Source: Acidovorax sp. 210-6
GTDB taxonomy: Bacteria; Pseudomonadota; Gammaproteobacteria; Burkholderiales; Burkholderiaceae_C
DNA length: 64,000 bases
NCBI RefSeq assembly: GCF_010020825.1
Contig: NZ_JAACJE010000001.1
Span: 2,356,001-2,420,000 of the forward strand
Direction of reading: 5' to 3'
Positions 48,868-59,205 of the stretch are shown here, piece by piece. Below the pieces are notes generated by a model. That model was not told where the DNA came from and searched no databases. It worked only from the letters and a program-made list of their open reading frames with translations. Both the position numbers and the translations under genes were made by a program. The number at the start of each line of letters is the position of its first letter. The stretch's first letter is position 1.

Positions 48868-50691
48868 ATGTCGTCTTCTCCGAACCCACGCGAGCTGCAG
48901 GGCAAGGCCCGCTCGCTCAGCGGCCTGCTGCCCTTTTTGCGCCCCTACCGCACGCGCATGCTGCTGGCCTTGGCTTTTTTGCTGCTGGCAGCGGCGGCCA
49001 CGCTGGCGTTTCCGCTGGCGCTGCGCACCCTGATCGACGGCAGCCTGGCCGCCAGCGACCGGGGCGCCCAGGCCATGGCCTTGCGCGGTAACTTTGGTCT
49101 GCTGTTTGCCGTGGCCGTGGCCTTGGGGCTGTTCACCTCGGTGCGCTTTTACCTGGTGAGCTGGCTGGGAGAGCGCGTGACCGCCGATCTGCGCAACGCC
49201 GTGTACGCCCATGTGCTGCGCCAGAGTCCTCAGTTTTTCGAGACCACGCAGACGGGCGAGGTGCTTTCACGCCTGACCACCGACACCACGCTGGTGCAGA
49301 CGGTGGTGGGCTCGTCACTGTCCATGGGCCTGCGCAATGCGGTGGTGGGTGGCGGGGCCGTCATCATGCTGGTGTGGACCAATCCACGCGTGATGGGCAT
49401 AGTCATGCTCATGCTGGTGGCGGTGGTATTGCCCGCGCTGTGGATTGGCAGGCGGGTGCGCAAGCTCTCGCGGGCCAGCCAGGACCGGGTGGCCGACTCC
49501 AGCGCCATTGCGGGCGAAATCCTGAATGCCACCCCGGTGGTGCAAAGCTACACCGCCGAGGACCGCGAAGCGCAGCGCTTCACCCAGGCCACACAACATG
49601 CCTTTGACACGGCGGAACGGCGCTCACGCACCCGCGCGATGCTGGTGGCGTTCATCATCATTGCCAATGCGGGGCTGCTGCTGTGGGGCCTGTACCGTGG
49701 CACCCAGGCGGTGCTGGCGGACCAGATGAGCGCGGGCCACCTGGGGCAAACGGTGGTGTACGTGATGCTGCTGGCCGGTGCCGCCGCCGTGCTGGGAGAG
49801 GTGTATGGCGACCTGCTGCGCGCCGCAGGGGCCACCGAGCGGCTCATGGAACTGCTGGCCACCCAGTCGCCCGTGCACGAACCGTCCCAGCCGCTGGCCT
49901 TGCCCGACACCGGGCGGGGGCTGGCGGTGCGGTTTGAGCATGTGGATTTCCACTACCCCTCACGCCCCACGCAGGCAGCGCTGCAGGGCTTCGATCTGGA
50001 ACTGCAGCCCGGCGAAACCGTGGCCCTGGTGGGCGCCAGCGGGGCGGGCAAGACGACGGTGTTCCAGTTGCTGCAGCGCTTTTACGATGTCGATGCTGTA
50101 CCGCCCCAAGCGCCCGAGGGCAGTGGCCGCATCTGCGTTGAGGGCATTGATCTGCGCCACCTCTCTCTGCAGGCGCTGCGTAGCCGCATCGGCACGGTGC
50201 CCCAGGACCCGGTGATCTTTTCAGCCAGTGCCATGGACAACATCCGTTACGGCCGCCCGGACGCGAGCGACGACGAGGTGGTGGCCGCAACACGTGCGGC
50301 GTTTGCACACGACTTTCTCAGCGCGCTGCCCGACGGCTACAACACCTTTCTGGGCGAGCGCGGCGTGCGCCTGTCGGGCGGCCAGCGCCAGCGCATCGCC
50401 ATTGCACGGGCATTGCTCAAGAACCCGCCATTGCTCTTGCTGGACGAGGCCACCAGCGCACTGGACGCCGAGAGCGAGCGCATGGTGCAGGCGGCGCTCG
50501 ACAGCGCGCTGCACAGCCACAAGGGCCAGCGCACGACGCTGGTCATTGCGCACCGCCTGTCCACCGTGCAGAACGCCGACCGGATCGTGGTGATGGAGCA
50601 CGGCCGGATCGTCGAACAAGGCACCCATGCCGAACTGCTGGCGCGCGGTGGAGTGTATGCGCGCCTGGCGGCGCTGCAGTTTGCGGCTTGA
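48868..50691 (+). CDS. ABC exporter, transmembrane-ATPase fusion
   Basis: A 607-residue half-transporter of the MsbA/LmrA type. Six transmembrane helices occupy residues about 15-330. The ATPase follows with Walker A GASGAGKTT, signature LSGGQRQR and Walker B LLLLDEATSALD, then the switch IAHRLST. It would act as a homodimer and flip lipids or export drugs; the substrate is not predictable. It follows the AttH-like gene by 42 bp. Confidence 0.93.
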   Translation: MSSSPNPRELQGKARSLSGLLPFLRPYRTRMLLALAFLLLAAAATLAFPLALRTLIDGSLAASDRGAQAMALRGNFGLLFAVAVALGLFTSVRFYLVSWLGERVTADLRNAVYAHVLRQSPQFFETTQTGEVLSRLTTDTTLVQTVVGSSLSMGLRNAVVGGGAVIMLVWTNPRVMGIVMLMLVAVVLPALWIGRRVRKLSRASQDRVADSSAIAGEILNATPVVQSYTAEDREAQRFTQATQHAFDTAERRSRTRAMLVAFIIIANAGLLLWGLYRGTQAVLADQMSAGHLGQTVVYVMLLAGAAAVLGEVYGDLLRAAGATERLMELLATQSPVHEPSQPLALPDTGRGLAVRFEHVDFHYPSRPTQAALQGFDLELQPGETVALVGASGAGKTTVFQLLQRFYDVDAVPPQAPEGSGRICVEGIDLRHLSLQALRSRIGTVPQDPVIFSASAMDNIRYGRPDASDDEVVAATRAAFAHDFLSALPDGYNTFLGERGVRLSGGQRQRIAIARALLKNPPLLLLDEATSALDAESERMVQAALDSALHSHKGQRTTLVIAHRLSTVQNADRIVVMEHGRIVEQGTHAELLARGGVYARLAALQFAA

Positions 50692-50719
50692 AAGGCCCCA
50701 GGGGCTGCTCGCCGCCCGC

Positions 50720-51193
50720 TCAGTGCAGCGTGTCGGTCGCCGTGGCAGGCAGCGCCAGCACGGGGATGCCCTCTTCCAGCAACTCCAGGGTCTGGGCCGG
50801 GCTGGCCTGGCCACGGATGGGCCGTTCGGGGCTGTCGCCACGGTGGATGCTGCGCGCTTCCTGGGCAAAGCGCTCGCCCACGTCCTCTGACTTCGCAACG
50901 ACCTGGCGTGCCCATTGCAGCCAAGCAGCCTGCACGCTGGCAGGCAGCCCGTCGGGCACATCGGAGGCATGGGGGGCTGGGGCGGACTCTTGCGGTGTCA
51001 CACCGGTGGGAGGACGCTCCTGCATCGCACTGCGCTGGATGCGGGGCGCACTCAAGGTCTTGCGGATCTGGCCATCCCCACAGACGGGGCACTGGAGCAA
51101 GCCGCGCACCAACTGCCCCTGAAAATCCTCTTCGTTGGCAAACCAGCCTTCAAAGGCATGGTCATGCGCACAACGCAAGTCCAGCACTTTCAT
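50720..51193 (-). CDS. DUF1178 family protein
   Basis: A 157-residue protein with a predicted N-terminal zinc ribbon (LRCAHDHAFEGWF and CPVCGDGQIRK) and a longer charged C-terminal part. Function unknown. In Burkholderiales it commonly closes the nuo operon region, as here, 24 bp after DUF2818. Confidence 0.88.
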   Translation of the reverse strand: MKVLDLRCAHDHAFEGWFANEEDFQGQLVRGLLQCPVCGDGQIRKTLSAPRIQRSAMQERPPTGVTPQESAPAPHASDVPDGLPASVQAAWLQWARQVVAKSEDVGERFAQEARSIHRGDSPERPIRGQASPAQTLELLEEGIPVLALPATATDTLH

Positions 51194-51217
51194 GGGTGTG
51201 TTGCCCCAAAGATGCGA

Positions 51218-51517
51218 TCAGCGCCTGCGAAGCAGGTAGCGGTACACGAAACCGGGAAATGCCAGCGTCAGGAAGAGTGCCGCCGTGATGGCAAAGAACT
51301 CCCAGCCCTGAGGGGCCACCTGCCCCACCCGTCCTTCCAGGACATAGGCCAGCCCGCCCACCGCGAAGTACAAGACCAGCAACTCGGCCAAACGCAGCCA
51401 CAGTGGCTTGCCGGACACGCGCACCGGGCCCAAGGCCAGGACGCGCTGATTGAAGAAAGGCAGATTGGCGGCCACGCAGGCCGCCACGATCACAATCCAG
51501 ATGAAGCTGTCTTGCAT
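51218..51517 (-). CDS. DUF2818 family membrane protein
   Basis: A 99-residue inner-membrane protein with three hydrophobic segments (IVIVAACVAANLPFF, LAELLVLYFAVGGLAYVL and FFAITAALFLTLAFPGFVYRYL). Function unknown. Its position 16 bp after nuoN, in the same direction, is conserved in betaproteobacteria and suggests a link to complex I. Confidence 0.88.
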   Translation of the reverse strand: MQDSFIWIVIVAACVAANLPFFNQRVLALGPVRVSGKPLWLRLAELLVLYFAVGGLAYVLEGRVGQVAPQGWEFFAITAALFLTLAFPGFVYRYLLRRR

Positions 51518-51533
51518 CTTCTGGCGGGCAAGC

Positions 51534-53027
51534 TCAGGAAGCCAGCGAACGCATGATGGCGTCTGCGCACAGCGACATCAGACCACCAGGCAAGATGCCC
51601 AGAATGAGCACCAGCGCACCGTTGAGCGTGAGAACCATCCGCACGTCCAGCGGCGCAGACACAGTGGTGGCGGTCAGTGGCTCATCAAAGTACATGACCT
51701 TGACCACACGCAGATAGTAGAAGGCGCCAATCAAGGACATCAGTACGGCAAACACGGCCATGGCGATATATGCCGTCTGGCCCGAGGCCAGCAGGGCCTG
51801 CAGGACCGCCAGCTTGGCATAGAAGCCCACCAGGGGCGGGATGCCGGCCAGCGAGAACAGGCACACCGCCAGCACGCCGGCATACAGCGGGCTGCGCCGG
51901 TTCAGGCCAGCCATGTCGGCAATCTCCTCGCTCTCGAAGCCCTCGCGCGCCAGCAACAGGATCACGCCGAAGGTGGCCAGCGTCGTCAGCACATAGGTGA
52001 CGATGTAGAACATCGACGCGGCATAGGCGGCTTCAGCCGTGGAAGCGTCCACGTGCCCACTGACGACACCCGACATCAGGCCCAGCAGCACGAAACCCAT
52101 TTGTGCAATGGTGGAGTAGGCCAGCATGCGCTTGAGATTGGTCTGTGCGATGGCCGCCAGGTTGCCCACCAGCAACGATCCAATGGCCAGCACCGCAAGC
52201 ATCTGTTGCCAATCCCGGGCCAGCGGCAGCAGGCCATCGACCAACAGACGAATCACGATGGCAAAGGCGGCGAACTTGGGCGCACCAGCAATCATCAGCG
52301 TAACGGCCGTGGGGGCGCCCTGGTACACGTCAGGTACCCACATATGGAACGGCACTGCACCCAGCTTGAACGCAAGCCCGGCCACGATGAAGACCACGCC
52401 AAACACCAGCACCTGGTGACGCAGCTGGCCAGAATCGATGGCCTTGAAGACTTCGCCGATATCCAGCGAACCCGTCGCACCGTACAACATGGACAGGCCA
52501 TACAGCAGGAAGCCGCTGGCCATGGCACCCAGCACAAAGTACTTCATGGCAGCCTCGGTGGCCACGGCATTGTCTCGGCGCATGCCCACCAGCGCATAGC
52601 CGGAGAGCGTGAGCAGCTCCAGACCCAGGTAAATAATCAGGAAGTTGTTGCCACCGATCATGATGAACATGCCCAGCAGCGAGAACATGGCCAGCACAAA
52701 CATCTCGCCACCGCGCAGCATGCTGCGATCGGCGGCATAGGGGCGGCTGTACACCAGGGTCACCATCATGGCCACCGTGGCAAAGCACTTGAGCCAGTTG
52801 CCCATGGCATCGCTCACCACCATGTTGCCAAAGCCGTAGAAGGTGTTGCCACTGCTGGCATACACGCCCTGCAGCACGGCCACCACCGCCAGTGTGAGCA
52901 TGCTCAGCACGTAGGTTGCCGTACGCTGCGGGCTCTTCACGCCCAGGTCCACCAGCGCGATCACGCAGGTCATGACCAGCAGAACGATCTCCGGGTAAAT
53001 CGCCAGCCAACTGATGTTGTCAATCAT
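51534..53027 (-). CDS. nuoN: NADH-quinone oxidoreductase subunit N
   Basis: Antiporter-like proton-pumping subunit of complex I, 497 residues, about 14 hydrophobic segments. The conserved Lys and Glu residues of the antiporter core lie in TLVYSRPYA and [16 protein letters not shown]. The next gene upstream in the operon is nuoM. Confidence 0.97.
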   Translation of the reverse strand: MIDNISWLAIYPEIVLLVMTCVIALVDLGVKSPQRTATYVLSMLTLAVVAVLQGVYASSGNTFYGFGNMVVSDAMGNWLKCFATVAMMVTLVYSRPYAADRSMLRGGEMFVLAMFSLLGMFIMIGGNNFLIIYLGLELLTLSGYALVGMRRDNAVATEAAMKYFVLGAMASGFLLYGLSMLYGATGSLDIGEVFKAIDSGQLRHQVLVFGVVFIVAGLAFKLGAVPFHMWVPDVYQGAPTAVTLMIAGAPKFAAFAIVIRLLVDGLLPLARDWQQMLAVLAIGSLLVGNLAAIAQTNLKRMLAYSTIAQMGFVLLGLMSGVVSGHVDASTAEAAYAASMFYIVTYVLTTLATFGVILLLAREGFESEEIADMAGLNRRSPLYAGVLAVCLFSLAGIPPLVGFYAKLAVLQALLASGQTAYIAMAVFAVLMSLIGAFYYLRVVKVMYFDEPLTATTVSAPLDVRMVLTLNGALVLILGILPGGLMSLCADAIMRSLAS

Positions 53028-53051
53028 CTCGGGTCTCTCTGTTCGGTCAGG

Positions 53052-54527
53052 TCAGTTCAGCTTGCTCAAGGCCACATGGCGCAGCAGTTCAGCCACGGAT
53101 GCATCCATCACGTCCGTGAACGGGCGTGGGTACAGGCCCATGTACAGCACGGCAATGGCGAGCAGCGCCATGACGAAGAATTCACGGCTGCCGATGTCGA
53201 GCAAGGCTCGGACGTTGGCGTTGCTCACCGGGCCCAGGTACACGCGCTTGAACATCCACAGGCTGTAGGCAGCGCCCCAGATCAAGGCCGTGGCAGCGAG
53301 CAGGCCCACCCAGAAGTTGGCCTGCACGGCACCCAGGATCACCATCCACTCGCCCACGAAACCGGCCGTTCCCGGCAGGCCGCAGTTGGCCATGGTGAAC
53401 AACAACACGTAGGCAGAGAACTTGGGCATGGTGTTGACCACGCCACCGTAGGCAGCAATGTCACGCGAATGCACGCGGTCGTAGAGCACGCCGATGGAAA
53501 GGAACATGGCCGCCGAGACAAAGCCGTGCGCAATCATCTGCACGATGCCGCCGGACACACCCAGGCCGTTGAAGATGAAGAAGCCCAGCGTCACAAAACC
53601 CATGTGCGCCACCGACGAGTAGGCCACCAGCTTCTTCATGTCCTTCTGGACCATGGCGACCAGGCCCACGTAGATCACGGCGATGAGCGACAGGGCAATC
53701 ATCAGCCATGCCCATTCACGCGAGGCGTCGGGTGCAATGGGCAGCGAGAAGCGCAGGAAGCCGTAGGCACCCAGCTTCAGCATGATGGCCGCCAGCACCG
53801 CAGAACCACCTGTGGGCGCTTCGACGTGCACGTCGGGCAGCCACGTGTGCACAGGCCACATGGGCACCTTGACGGCAAAGGCCGCAAAGAAGGCAAAGAA
53901 CAGCAGCGTTTGCGCCGTGCGGCTCAGTGGCAGTTGGTGCCAGGTGGCAATGTCGAAACTGCCGCTGGACTGGTTGTACAGGTAGATCAACGCCACCAGC
54001 ATGAGCAGCGAGCCCAGCAAGGTGTAGAGGAAGAACTTGAAGGCGGCATAGATCTTGTTCGGCCCCCCCCAGATACCGATGATCAGGTACATGGGGATCA
54101 GGGTGGCCTCGAAGAACACGTAGAACAGCATGCCGTCGAGGGATGCGAACACACCGATCATCAGCCCCGACAGGATCAGGAAGGCGCCCATGTACTGGTA
54201 CACGCGCTCGGTGATGGATTCCCATGACGCAATCACCACGATCACCGTGATAAATGCCGTGAGCGGCACGAACCAGAACGAGATGCCATCCACACCAAGG
54301 TGGTAGTGGATATTGAAGCCCTCAATCCACACGGCCTTCTCGACGAACTGCATCGCCGCAGTGCCCAGCTTGAAGCCTTCATATAGCGGCAAGGTCACAG
54401 CAAACCCGATCAGAGCACCGATCAGGGCCAGCCAGCGGACAGCGCCCGCATGCTTGTCACTGCCAAAGGCCAGCAACAGCGCACCGAACGCGATAGGCGT
54501 CCAGATAGCAAGACTCAACAAACCCAT
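53052..54527 (-). CDS. nuoM: NADH-quinone oxidoreductase subunit M
   Basis: Antiporter-like proton-pumping subunit, 491 residues. The signature FAVKVPMWPVHTWLPDVHVEAPTGGS and multiple hydrophobic segments are present; the key Lys lies in the first of these. It is 13 bp after nuoL and 24 bp before nuoN. Confidence 0.97.
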   Translation of the reverse strand: MGLLSLAIWTPIAFGALLLAFGSDKHAGAVRWLALIGALIGFAVTLPLYEGFKLGTAAMQFVEKAVWIEGFNIHYHLGVDGISFWFVPLTAFITVIVVIASWESITERVYQYMGAFLILSGLMIGVFASLDGMLFYVFFEATLIPMYLIIGIWGGPNKIYAAFKFFLYTLLGSLLMLVALIYLYNQSSGSFDIATWHQLPLSRTAQTLLFFAFFAAFAVKVPMWPVHTWLPDVHVEAPTGGSAVLAAIMLKLGAYGFLRFSLPIAPDASREWAWLMIALSLIAVIYVGLVAMVQKDMKKLVAYSSVAHMGFVTLGFFIFNGLGVSGGIVQMIAHGFVSAAMFLSIGVLYDRVHSRDIAAYGGVVNTMPKFSAYVLLFTMANCGLPGTAGFVGEWMVILGAVQANFWVGLLAATALIWGAAYSLWMFKRVYLGPVSNANVRALLDIGSREFFVMALLAIAVLYMGLYPRPFTDVMDASVAELLRHVALSKLN

Positions 54528-54540
54528 TTTTGTTGTTCTC

Positions 54541-56577
54541 CTACTTGTTGAGCAAGACGAAGTACGTCATGAGCACGAAGATGCCCAGGATCATCACCAG
54601 CGCGTAGTGGAAGACGTAGCCCGTCTGCACCTTGCGCACCAGACCGGCAACCCAGCCCACGATCTTCCAGGAACCATTGACCAGCGTGCCGTCGATCACG
54701 GCCTGGTCGCCACCCTTCCAGAGCCCCACGCCCAGCGCACGGGCACCACGGGCAATCACGTTCTCGTTGAACCAGTCCATGTAGTACTTGTTTTCAAGCA
54801 ACGTGTGCAGCGGCTGGAACATGCGCTGGATAGCCGCAGGTAACGCTGGATTGACCATGTACATGTAGTACGAAGCAGCCACACCCGCGACCGCAAGCCA
54901 GAAAGGCAGCGTCTGCAGACCATGCAAGGCCATGGCCACCGGACCGTGGAAGATTTCTGCCAACTTGGCCATGGCCGGATGCCGCACCGCATCAACAAAG
55001 ATCACGTCCTTGAAGAAATCACCAAACAGCATGGGCTGGATGGTCATGTAGCCGATCACGACCGAGGGAATGGCCAACAGGACCAGTGGCACTGTCACCA
55101 CCCAGGGCGACTCATGCGGAGCATGGTGGTCATCATGGCCGTGGTGGCCATGGTCGTCATGGTGGTGCGCATCGGGGTTCTGGTCATAGCGCTCCTTGCC
55201 ATGGAAGACCAGGAAGTACATGCGGAACGAATAGAAGGCGGTGATGAACACACCTGCCAGCACCGCAAAGTGCGCAAACCCGGCCGCCGGCAACTGGCTG
55301 AAATGCACAGCCTCGATGATGCTGTCCTTGGAGTAAAAGCCCGAGAACAGCGGCGTACCGATCAGGGCCAGCGAACCCAGCAGCGAGGTGATCCAGGTGA
55401 TGGGCATGTATTTGCGCACCCCACCCATCCAACGGATGTCCTGGTTGTGGTGCATGCCCATGATCACCGAGCCAGCGCCCAGGAACAACAGCGCCTTGAA
55501 GAACGCGTGGGTCATCAGGTGGAACACTGCCACCGAGTAGGCCGACGCACCCAGAGCCACCGTCATGTAACCCAGCTGCGAGAGCGTGGAGTACGCCACC
55601 ACGCGCTTGATGTCGTTCTGGATGATGCCCAGAAAGCCCATGAACAACGCGGTGATGGAACCAATGACCAGGATGAAGTTCAGAGCAGCATCCGACAGCT
55701 CAAACAGCGGCGACATGCGCGCCACCATGAAGATGCCGGCCGTCACCATGGTGGCGGCGTGGATCAGCGCGGAAATGGGCGTGGGGCCTTCCATCGAATC
55801 GGGCAGCCAGACATGCAGCGGGAACTGCGCCGACTTGCCCATGGCGCCGATGAACAGGCAGATGCAGATCACGGTGATGAGCATGACGTCCTGGCCCATC
55901 ACGTACCAGGGGAACTCGATCGCCCCCAACTGCGTGGCCTTGGCAAAGACCTCGCCGTAGTTCAGCGTGCCAGTGTAGGCGGCAATCAAGCCGATGCCCA
56001 GGATGAAGCCGAAGTCACCCACACGGTTGACCAGAAAGGCCTTCATGTTGGCGAAGATGGCCGTGGGCTTGTTGAACCAGAAGCCGATCAGCAAATAGGA
56101 CACCAGGCCCACTGCCTCCCAACCGAAGAACAACTGCAGCAGGTTGTTGCTCATGACGAGCATGAGCATGGAGAAGGTGAACAGAGAGATGTAGGCAAAG
56201 AAGCGGTTGTAGCCTTCGTCCTCTTCCATGTAGCCGATGGTGTAGATGTGCACCATGAGCGACACGAAGGTGACCACGCACATCATCATGGCGGTAAGGC
56301 TGTCGATCAAAAAGCCCACCTCCATCTTGAGTCCGCCGACCACCATCCAGGTGTAGATGGTCTCGTTGAAACGCGCGCCATCCACGGCGACGCTCTTGAG
56401 CGTCATTGCCGACAGGATGAAGGCGACCAGCACCCCGAGGATGGTAAGACTGTGGCTCAGGCGGCGACCGATCCAGTTGCCGCCGAAGGTCGTGCCGAAG
56501 ATGCCCGCCAGCGCGGCGCCCACCAGTGGCGCGAGCGGAACGGCCAGGAGCGTTGAAGCAGAAAGGGTTTGACTCAT
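54541..56577 (-). CDS. nuoL: NADH-quinone oxidoreductase subunit L
   Basis: Largest antiporter-like subunit, 678 residues, with a C-terminal amphipathic lateral helix that couples the membrane arm. The MGKSAQFPLHVWLPDSMEGPTPISALIHAATMV region (given by its limits) holds the proton channel residues. A His-rich stretch with repeated HH/DD (HHHDDHGHHGHDDHH) at about residues 475-490 is an odd insert in the loop before the last helices. I used the ATG at 56577. Confidence 0.96.
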   Translation of the reverse strand: MSQTLSASTLLAVPLAPLVGAALAGIFGTTFGGNWIGRRLSHSLTILGVLVAFILSAMTLKSVAVDGARFNETIYTWMVVGGLKMEVGFLIDSLTAMMMCVVTFVSLMVHIYTIGYMEEDEGYNRFFAYISLFTFSMLMLVMSNNLLQLFFGWEAVGLVSYLLIGFWFNKPTAIFANMKAFLVNRVGDFGFILGIGLIAAYTGTLNYGEVFAKATQLGAIEFPWYVMGQDVMLITVICICLFIGAMGKSAQFPLHVWLPDSMEGPTPISALIHAATMVTAGIFMVARMSPLFELSDAALNFILVIGSITALFMGFLGIIQNDIKRVVAYSTLSQLGYMTVALGASAYSVAVFHLMTHAFFKALLFLGAGSVIMGMHHNQDIRWMGGVRKYMPITWITSLLGSLALIGTPLFSGFYSKDSIIEAVHFSQLPAAGFAHFAVLAGVFITAFYSFRMYFLVFHGKERYDQNPDAHHHDDHGHHGHDDHHAPHESPWVVTVPLVLLAIPSVVIGYMTIQPMLFGDFFKDVIFVDAVRHPAMAKLAEIFHGPVAMALHGLQTLPFWLAVAGVAASYYMYMVNPALPAAIQRMFQPLHTLLENKYYMDWFNENVIARGARALGVGLWKGGDQAVIDGTLVNGSWKIVGWVAGLVRKVQTGYVFHYALVMILGIFVLMTYFVLLNK

Positions 56578-56603
56578 TGTGGAGAACCTTGGCTTTCGGA
56601 GAC

Positions 56604-56912
56604 TCAACCCTGGAGGGTGTCGAGGGATTCCGCGTCGATGTTGGCCTTGTTGCGGAACAGCAGCACCAGGATGGCCAGACCAATGGCCGACTCAGCCGCC
56701 GCCACGGTCAGGATGAAGAACACGAACACCTGTCCGTGCATATCACCCAGGTAATGCGAGAAGGCTACGAAGTTCATGTTGACGGCCAACAGCATCAGTT
56801 CAATGGCCATCAGCAACACAATGAGGTTGCGGCGATTCATGAAAATGCCGACCACGGCCAGGGCGAACAGCATGGCGCCCAGCGTCAGAAAATGTCCCAG
56901 TGTGGGCGTCAT
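56604..56912 (-). CDS. nuoK: NADH-quinone oxidoreductase subunit K
   Basis: Small membrane subunit, 102 residues and three helices, with the conserved membrane Glu residues in [12 protein letters not shown] and [13 protein letters not shown]. It overlaps the nuoJ stop by ATGA. Confidence 0.96.
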   Translation of the reverse strand: MTPTLGHFLTLGAMLFALAVVGIFMNRRNLIVLLMAIELMLLAVNMNFVAFSHYLGDMHGQVFVFFILTVAAAESAIGLAILVLLFRNKANIDAESLDTLQG

Positions 56913-57574
56913 GCTTTCTTCTCCTCGGCATTGGCGGCTGGCTCAGGTACCGGAGCCTGGCGTGTGGCAGCCATCTTGACGACCGTCAGACGGTCCGCGG
57001 CACGCACATGCACCTGCTGCGACGGATTGATGGTCTTGGTGTCTTTGCGGGTACGCAGGGTCAGGGCAATGGCAGCAATCATGGCCACCAAAAGGATGAC
57101 GGCAGCGATTTCCACCGGATAGAGGTACTTGGTGTACATCAGCTCACCCAGGGCCTTGGCATTGGAAACCACGACCGGTTGGCCCGCCGCATCCAGCACA
57201 GCGGCCACGGCCTTGGGCTCCTCCATGCCACGGAAGCCGCCCATGAGCACTGCCGCCATTTCCAGGGCAACGAGTGCACCAATGGTGGCGGCCAGCGGGA
57301 AATGCTTCCAGAAACCCTGGCGCATGCCCTCGACATCCACGTCAAGCATCATCACCACGAAGAGGAACAGCACCATCACCGCACCCAGGTACACCAGCAC
57401 CAGGGCAATGGCAAGAAACTCTGCCTTGAGCAGCAGCCACAGGCCTGAAGCCTGGGAAAAAGCCAGCATGAGGTGCAGCACCGCGTGCACCGGGTTGCGG
57501 GCGCTGATGACCCGGAAGGCTGCGTACAGCAGCACGAACGAGAACAGATAGAAAAAACCAGTCTTGGCGTCCAT
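56909..57574 (-). CDS. nuoJ: NADH-quinone oxidoreductase subunit J
   Basis: Membrane subunit with five helices, 221 residues. The pi-bulge region of helix 3 is in [20 protein letters not shown]. The C terminus is longer than needed for the helices and is Ala/Pro/Glu-rich ([12 protein letters not shown]). Confidence 0.95.
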   Translation of the reverse strand: MDAKTGFFYLFSFVLLYAAFRVISARNPVHAVLHLMLAFSQASGLWLLLKAEFLAIALVLVYLGAVMVLFLFVVMMLDVDVEGMRQGFWKHFPLAATIGALVALEMAAVLMGGFRGMEEPKAVAAVLDAAGQPVVVSNAKALGELMYTKYLYPVEIAAVILLVAMIAAIALTLRTRKDTKTINPSQQVHVRAADRLTVVKMAATRQAPVPEPAANAEEKKA

Positions 57575-57603
57575 GAATCGGTTCTTTGTAGTGGTCTGCC
57601 GCG

Positions 57604-58113
57604 TCAGCGGTACTGGGCGTCCGCAGCCTTGGCAGCAGCGATGTCGCCTTCGAAGCGGTCTCCCACGGCCAGCAGCATTTCCTTGGTGAAGTAAAGGTCG
57701 CCGCGCTTTTCGCCGTGGTATTCAAAGATGGAAGTCTCCACGATGGAGTCCACCGGGCAGCTTTCTTCGCAGAAACCGCAGAAGATGCACTTGGTCAGGT
57801 CGATGTCATAGCGCGTGGTGCGACGTGTGCCGTCCTCGCGCACATCCGACTCGATGGTGATGGCCATCGCGGGGCACACGGCCTCGCACAGCTTGCAGGC
57901 GATGCAACGCTCTTCGCCGTTTTCATAGCGGCGCAGGGCGTGCAACCCCCGAAAACGGGGCGACAGCGGTGTTTTTTCCTCAGGGTACTGGACGGTAACC
58001 TTGCGGCGCAGGGCGTAGCGCCCGGTCAGGGACATGCCCTTGACCAGCTCGACCAGCAGAAAGCTCTTGACGAAATCGCGGAGCGAAAAAGAAGCAGCAG
58101 CAACGGAAGCCAT
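57604..58113 (-). CDS. nuoI: NADH-quinone oxidoreductase subunit I
   Basis: Peripheral 2x4Fe-4S ferredoxin-like subunit of 169 residues that carries electrons to cluster N2. The two cluster motifs are [12 protein letters not shown] and [12 protein letters not shown]. It begins with an amphipathic region. Confidence 0.97.
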   Translation of the reverse strand: MASVAAASFSLRDFVKSFLLVELVKGMSLTGRYALRRKVTVQYPEEKTPLSPRFRGLHALRRYENGEERCIACKLCEAVCPAMAITIESDVREDGTRRTTRYDIDLTKCIFCGFCEESCPVDSIVETSIFEYHGEKRGDLYFTKEMLLAVGDRFEGDIAAAKAADAQYR

Positions 58114-58128
58114 GGGTATGTCCCCGCC

Positions 58129-59205
58129 TTATTTCCAGATATTCCACGGCGAGAGCAACCAGCCCCCGACGATCAGCAGCCACACCAGGGTGACCGGAAT
58201 GAAGATCTTCCAGCCCAGACGCATGATCTGGTCATAGCGGAACCGGGGGAAGGTGGCCCGGATCCAGATGAACATGGAGATCATCACAAAGGTCTTGATG
58301 CCCAGCCAGATCCAGCCTGGGATGAAGTCCAGTGCAGCGACAGGAGCCTGCCAGCCACCAAAGAACATCAGCACGGCCAGAATCGACACCAGCCACATGC
58401 TGGCGTACTCGGCCAGGAAGAAGATGGCAAAGCCCATGCCCGAATACTCGACCATGTGACCGGCGACGATCTCGGCCTCGCCTTCCACCACGTCGAAGGG
58501 ATGGCGGTTGGTCTCCGCCACTGCCGAAATCATGTACACCACGCAGATGGGCAGCAGCGGCAGCCAGTTCCAGGACAGGAAGGACAGCCCCATGTTGGCA
58601 GCCATGCCACGCGTCTGGCTCAGCACAATCTCGGTCAGGTTCATGCTGCCCGTGACCATGATGACCACCAGGAAGCAGAAGCCCATGGCGATTTCATAGC
58701 TCACCATCTGGGCCGAAGCACGCAGCGCACCCAGGAAGGCGTACTTGGAGTTGGAGGCCCAACCTGCAATGATCACACCATAGACCTCGATCGAGGTGAT
58801 GGCCATCAACAGCAGCAGACCCGCATTGACGTTGGCCAGTGCCAGCTCAGGGCCGAAGGGGATGACCACCCAGGCCGCCAGAGCGGGCATGATGGCCATG
58901 ACGGGCCCGAGAATGAACAGGCCCTTGGAGGCTGCACTGGGCTGGATGATTTCCTTGGTCAGCAGCTTGAGCGCATCGGCAATGGGCTGCAGCAGACCGA
59001 ACGGGCCAACGCGGTTGGGGCCATGGCGCACCTGCATGAAGCCCAGAAGCTTGCGCTCCCACAGCGTGATGTAAGCCACGGCACCCATCAGGGGCAGAAG
59101 CACCACCACAATCTTGATGAGGTTCCAGATGACCGGCCAGGCCGCGCCCGTCCACCATCCCTGGGCCAGCAGATTGAGGCCGAAGTTGTAGATTGCATCG
59201 ATCAC
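58129..59205 (-). CDS. nuoH: NADH-quinone oxidoreductase subunit H
   Basis: Membrane subunit of 358 residues at the quinone site, with eight or nine helices. The signatures are [21 protein letters not shown] and [20 protein letters not shown]. The start is a GTG at 59205-59203 overlapping the nuoG stop (GTGA), so translation is coupled. Confidence 0.97.
   Translation of the reverse strand: MIDAIYNFGLNLLAQGWWTGAAWPVIWNLIKIVVVLLPLMGAVAYITLWERKLLGFMQVRHGPNRVGPFGLLQPIADALKLLTKEIIQPSAASKGLFILGPVMAIMPALAAWVVIPFGPELALANVNAGLLLLMAITSIEVYGVIIAGWASNSKYAFLGALRASAQMVSYEIAMGFCFLVVIMVTGSMNLTEIVLSQTRGMAANMGLSFLSWNWLPLLPICVVYMISAVAETNRHPFDVVEGEAEIVAGHMVEYSGMGFAIFFLAEYASMWLVSILAVLMFFGGWQAPVAALDFIPGWIWLGIKTFVMISMFIWIRATFPRFRYDQIMRLGWKIFIPVTLVWLLIVGGWLLSPWNIWK

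Noticed and set aside
51450-54227. Long plus-strand open frame opposite nuoN and nuoM
   Set aside because: Antisense shadow of the complex I genes, His/Gln-rich, with no recognisable domain.
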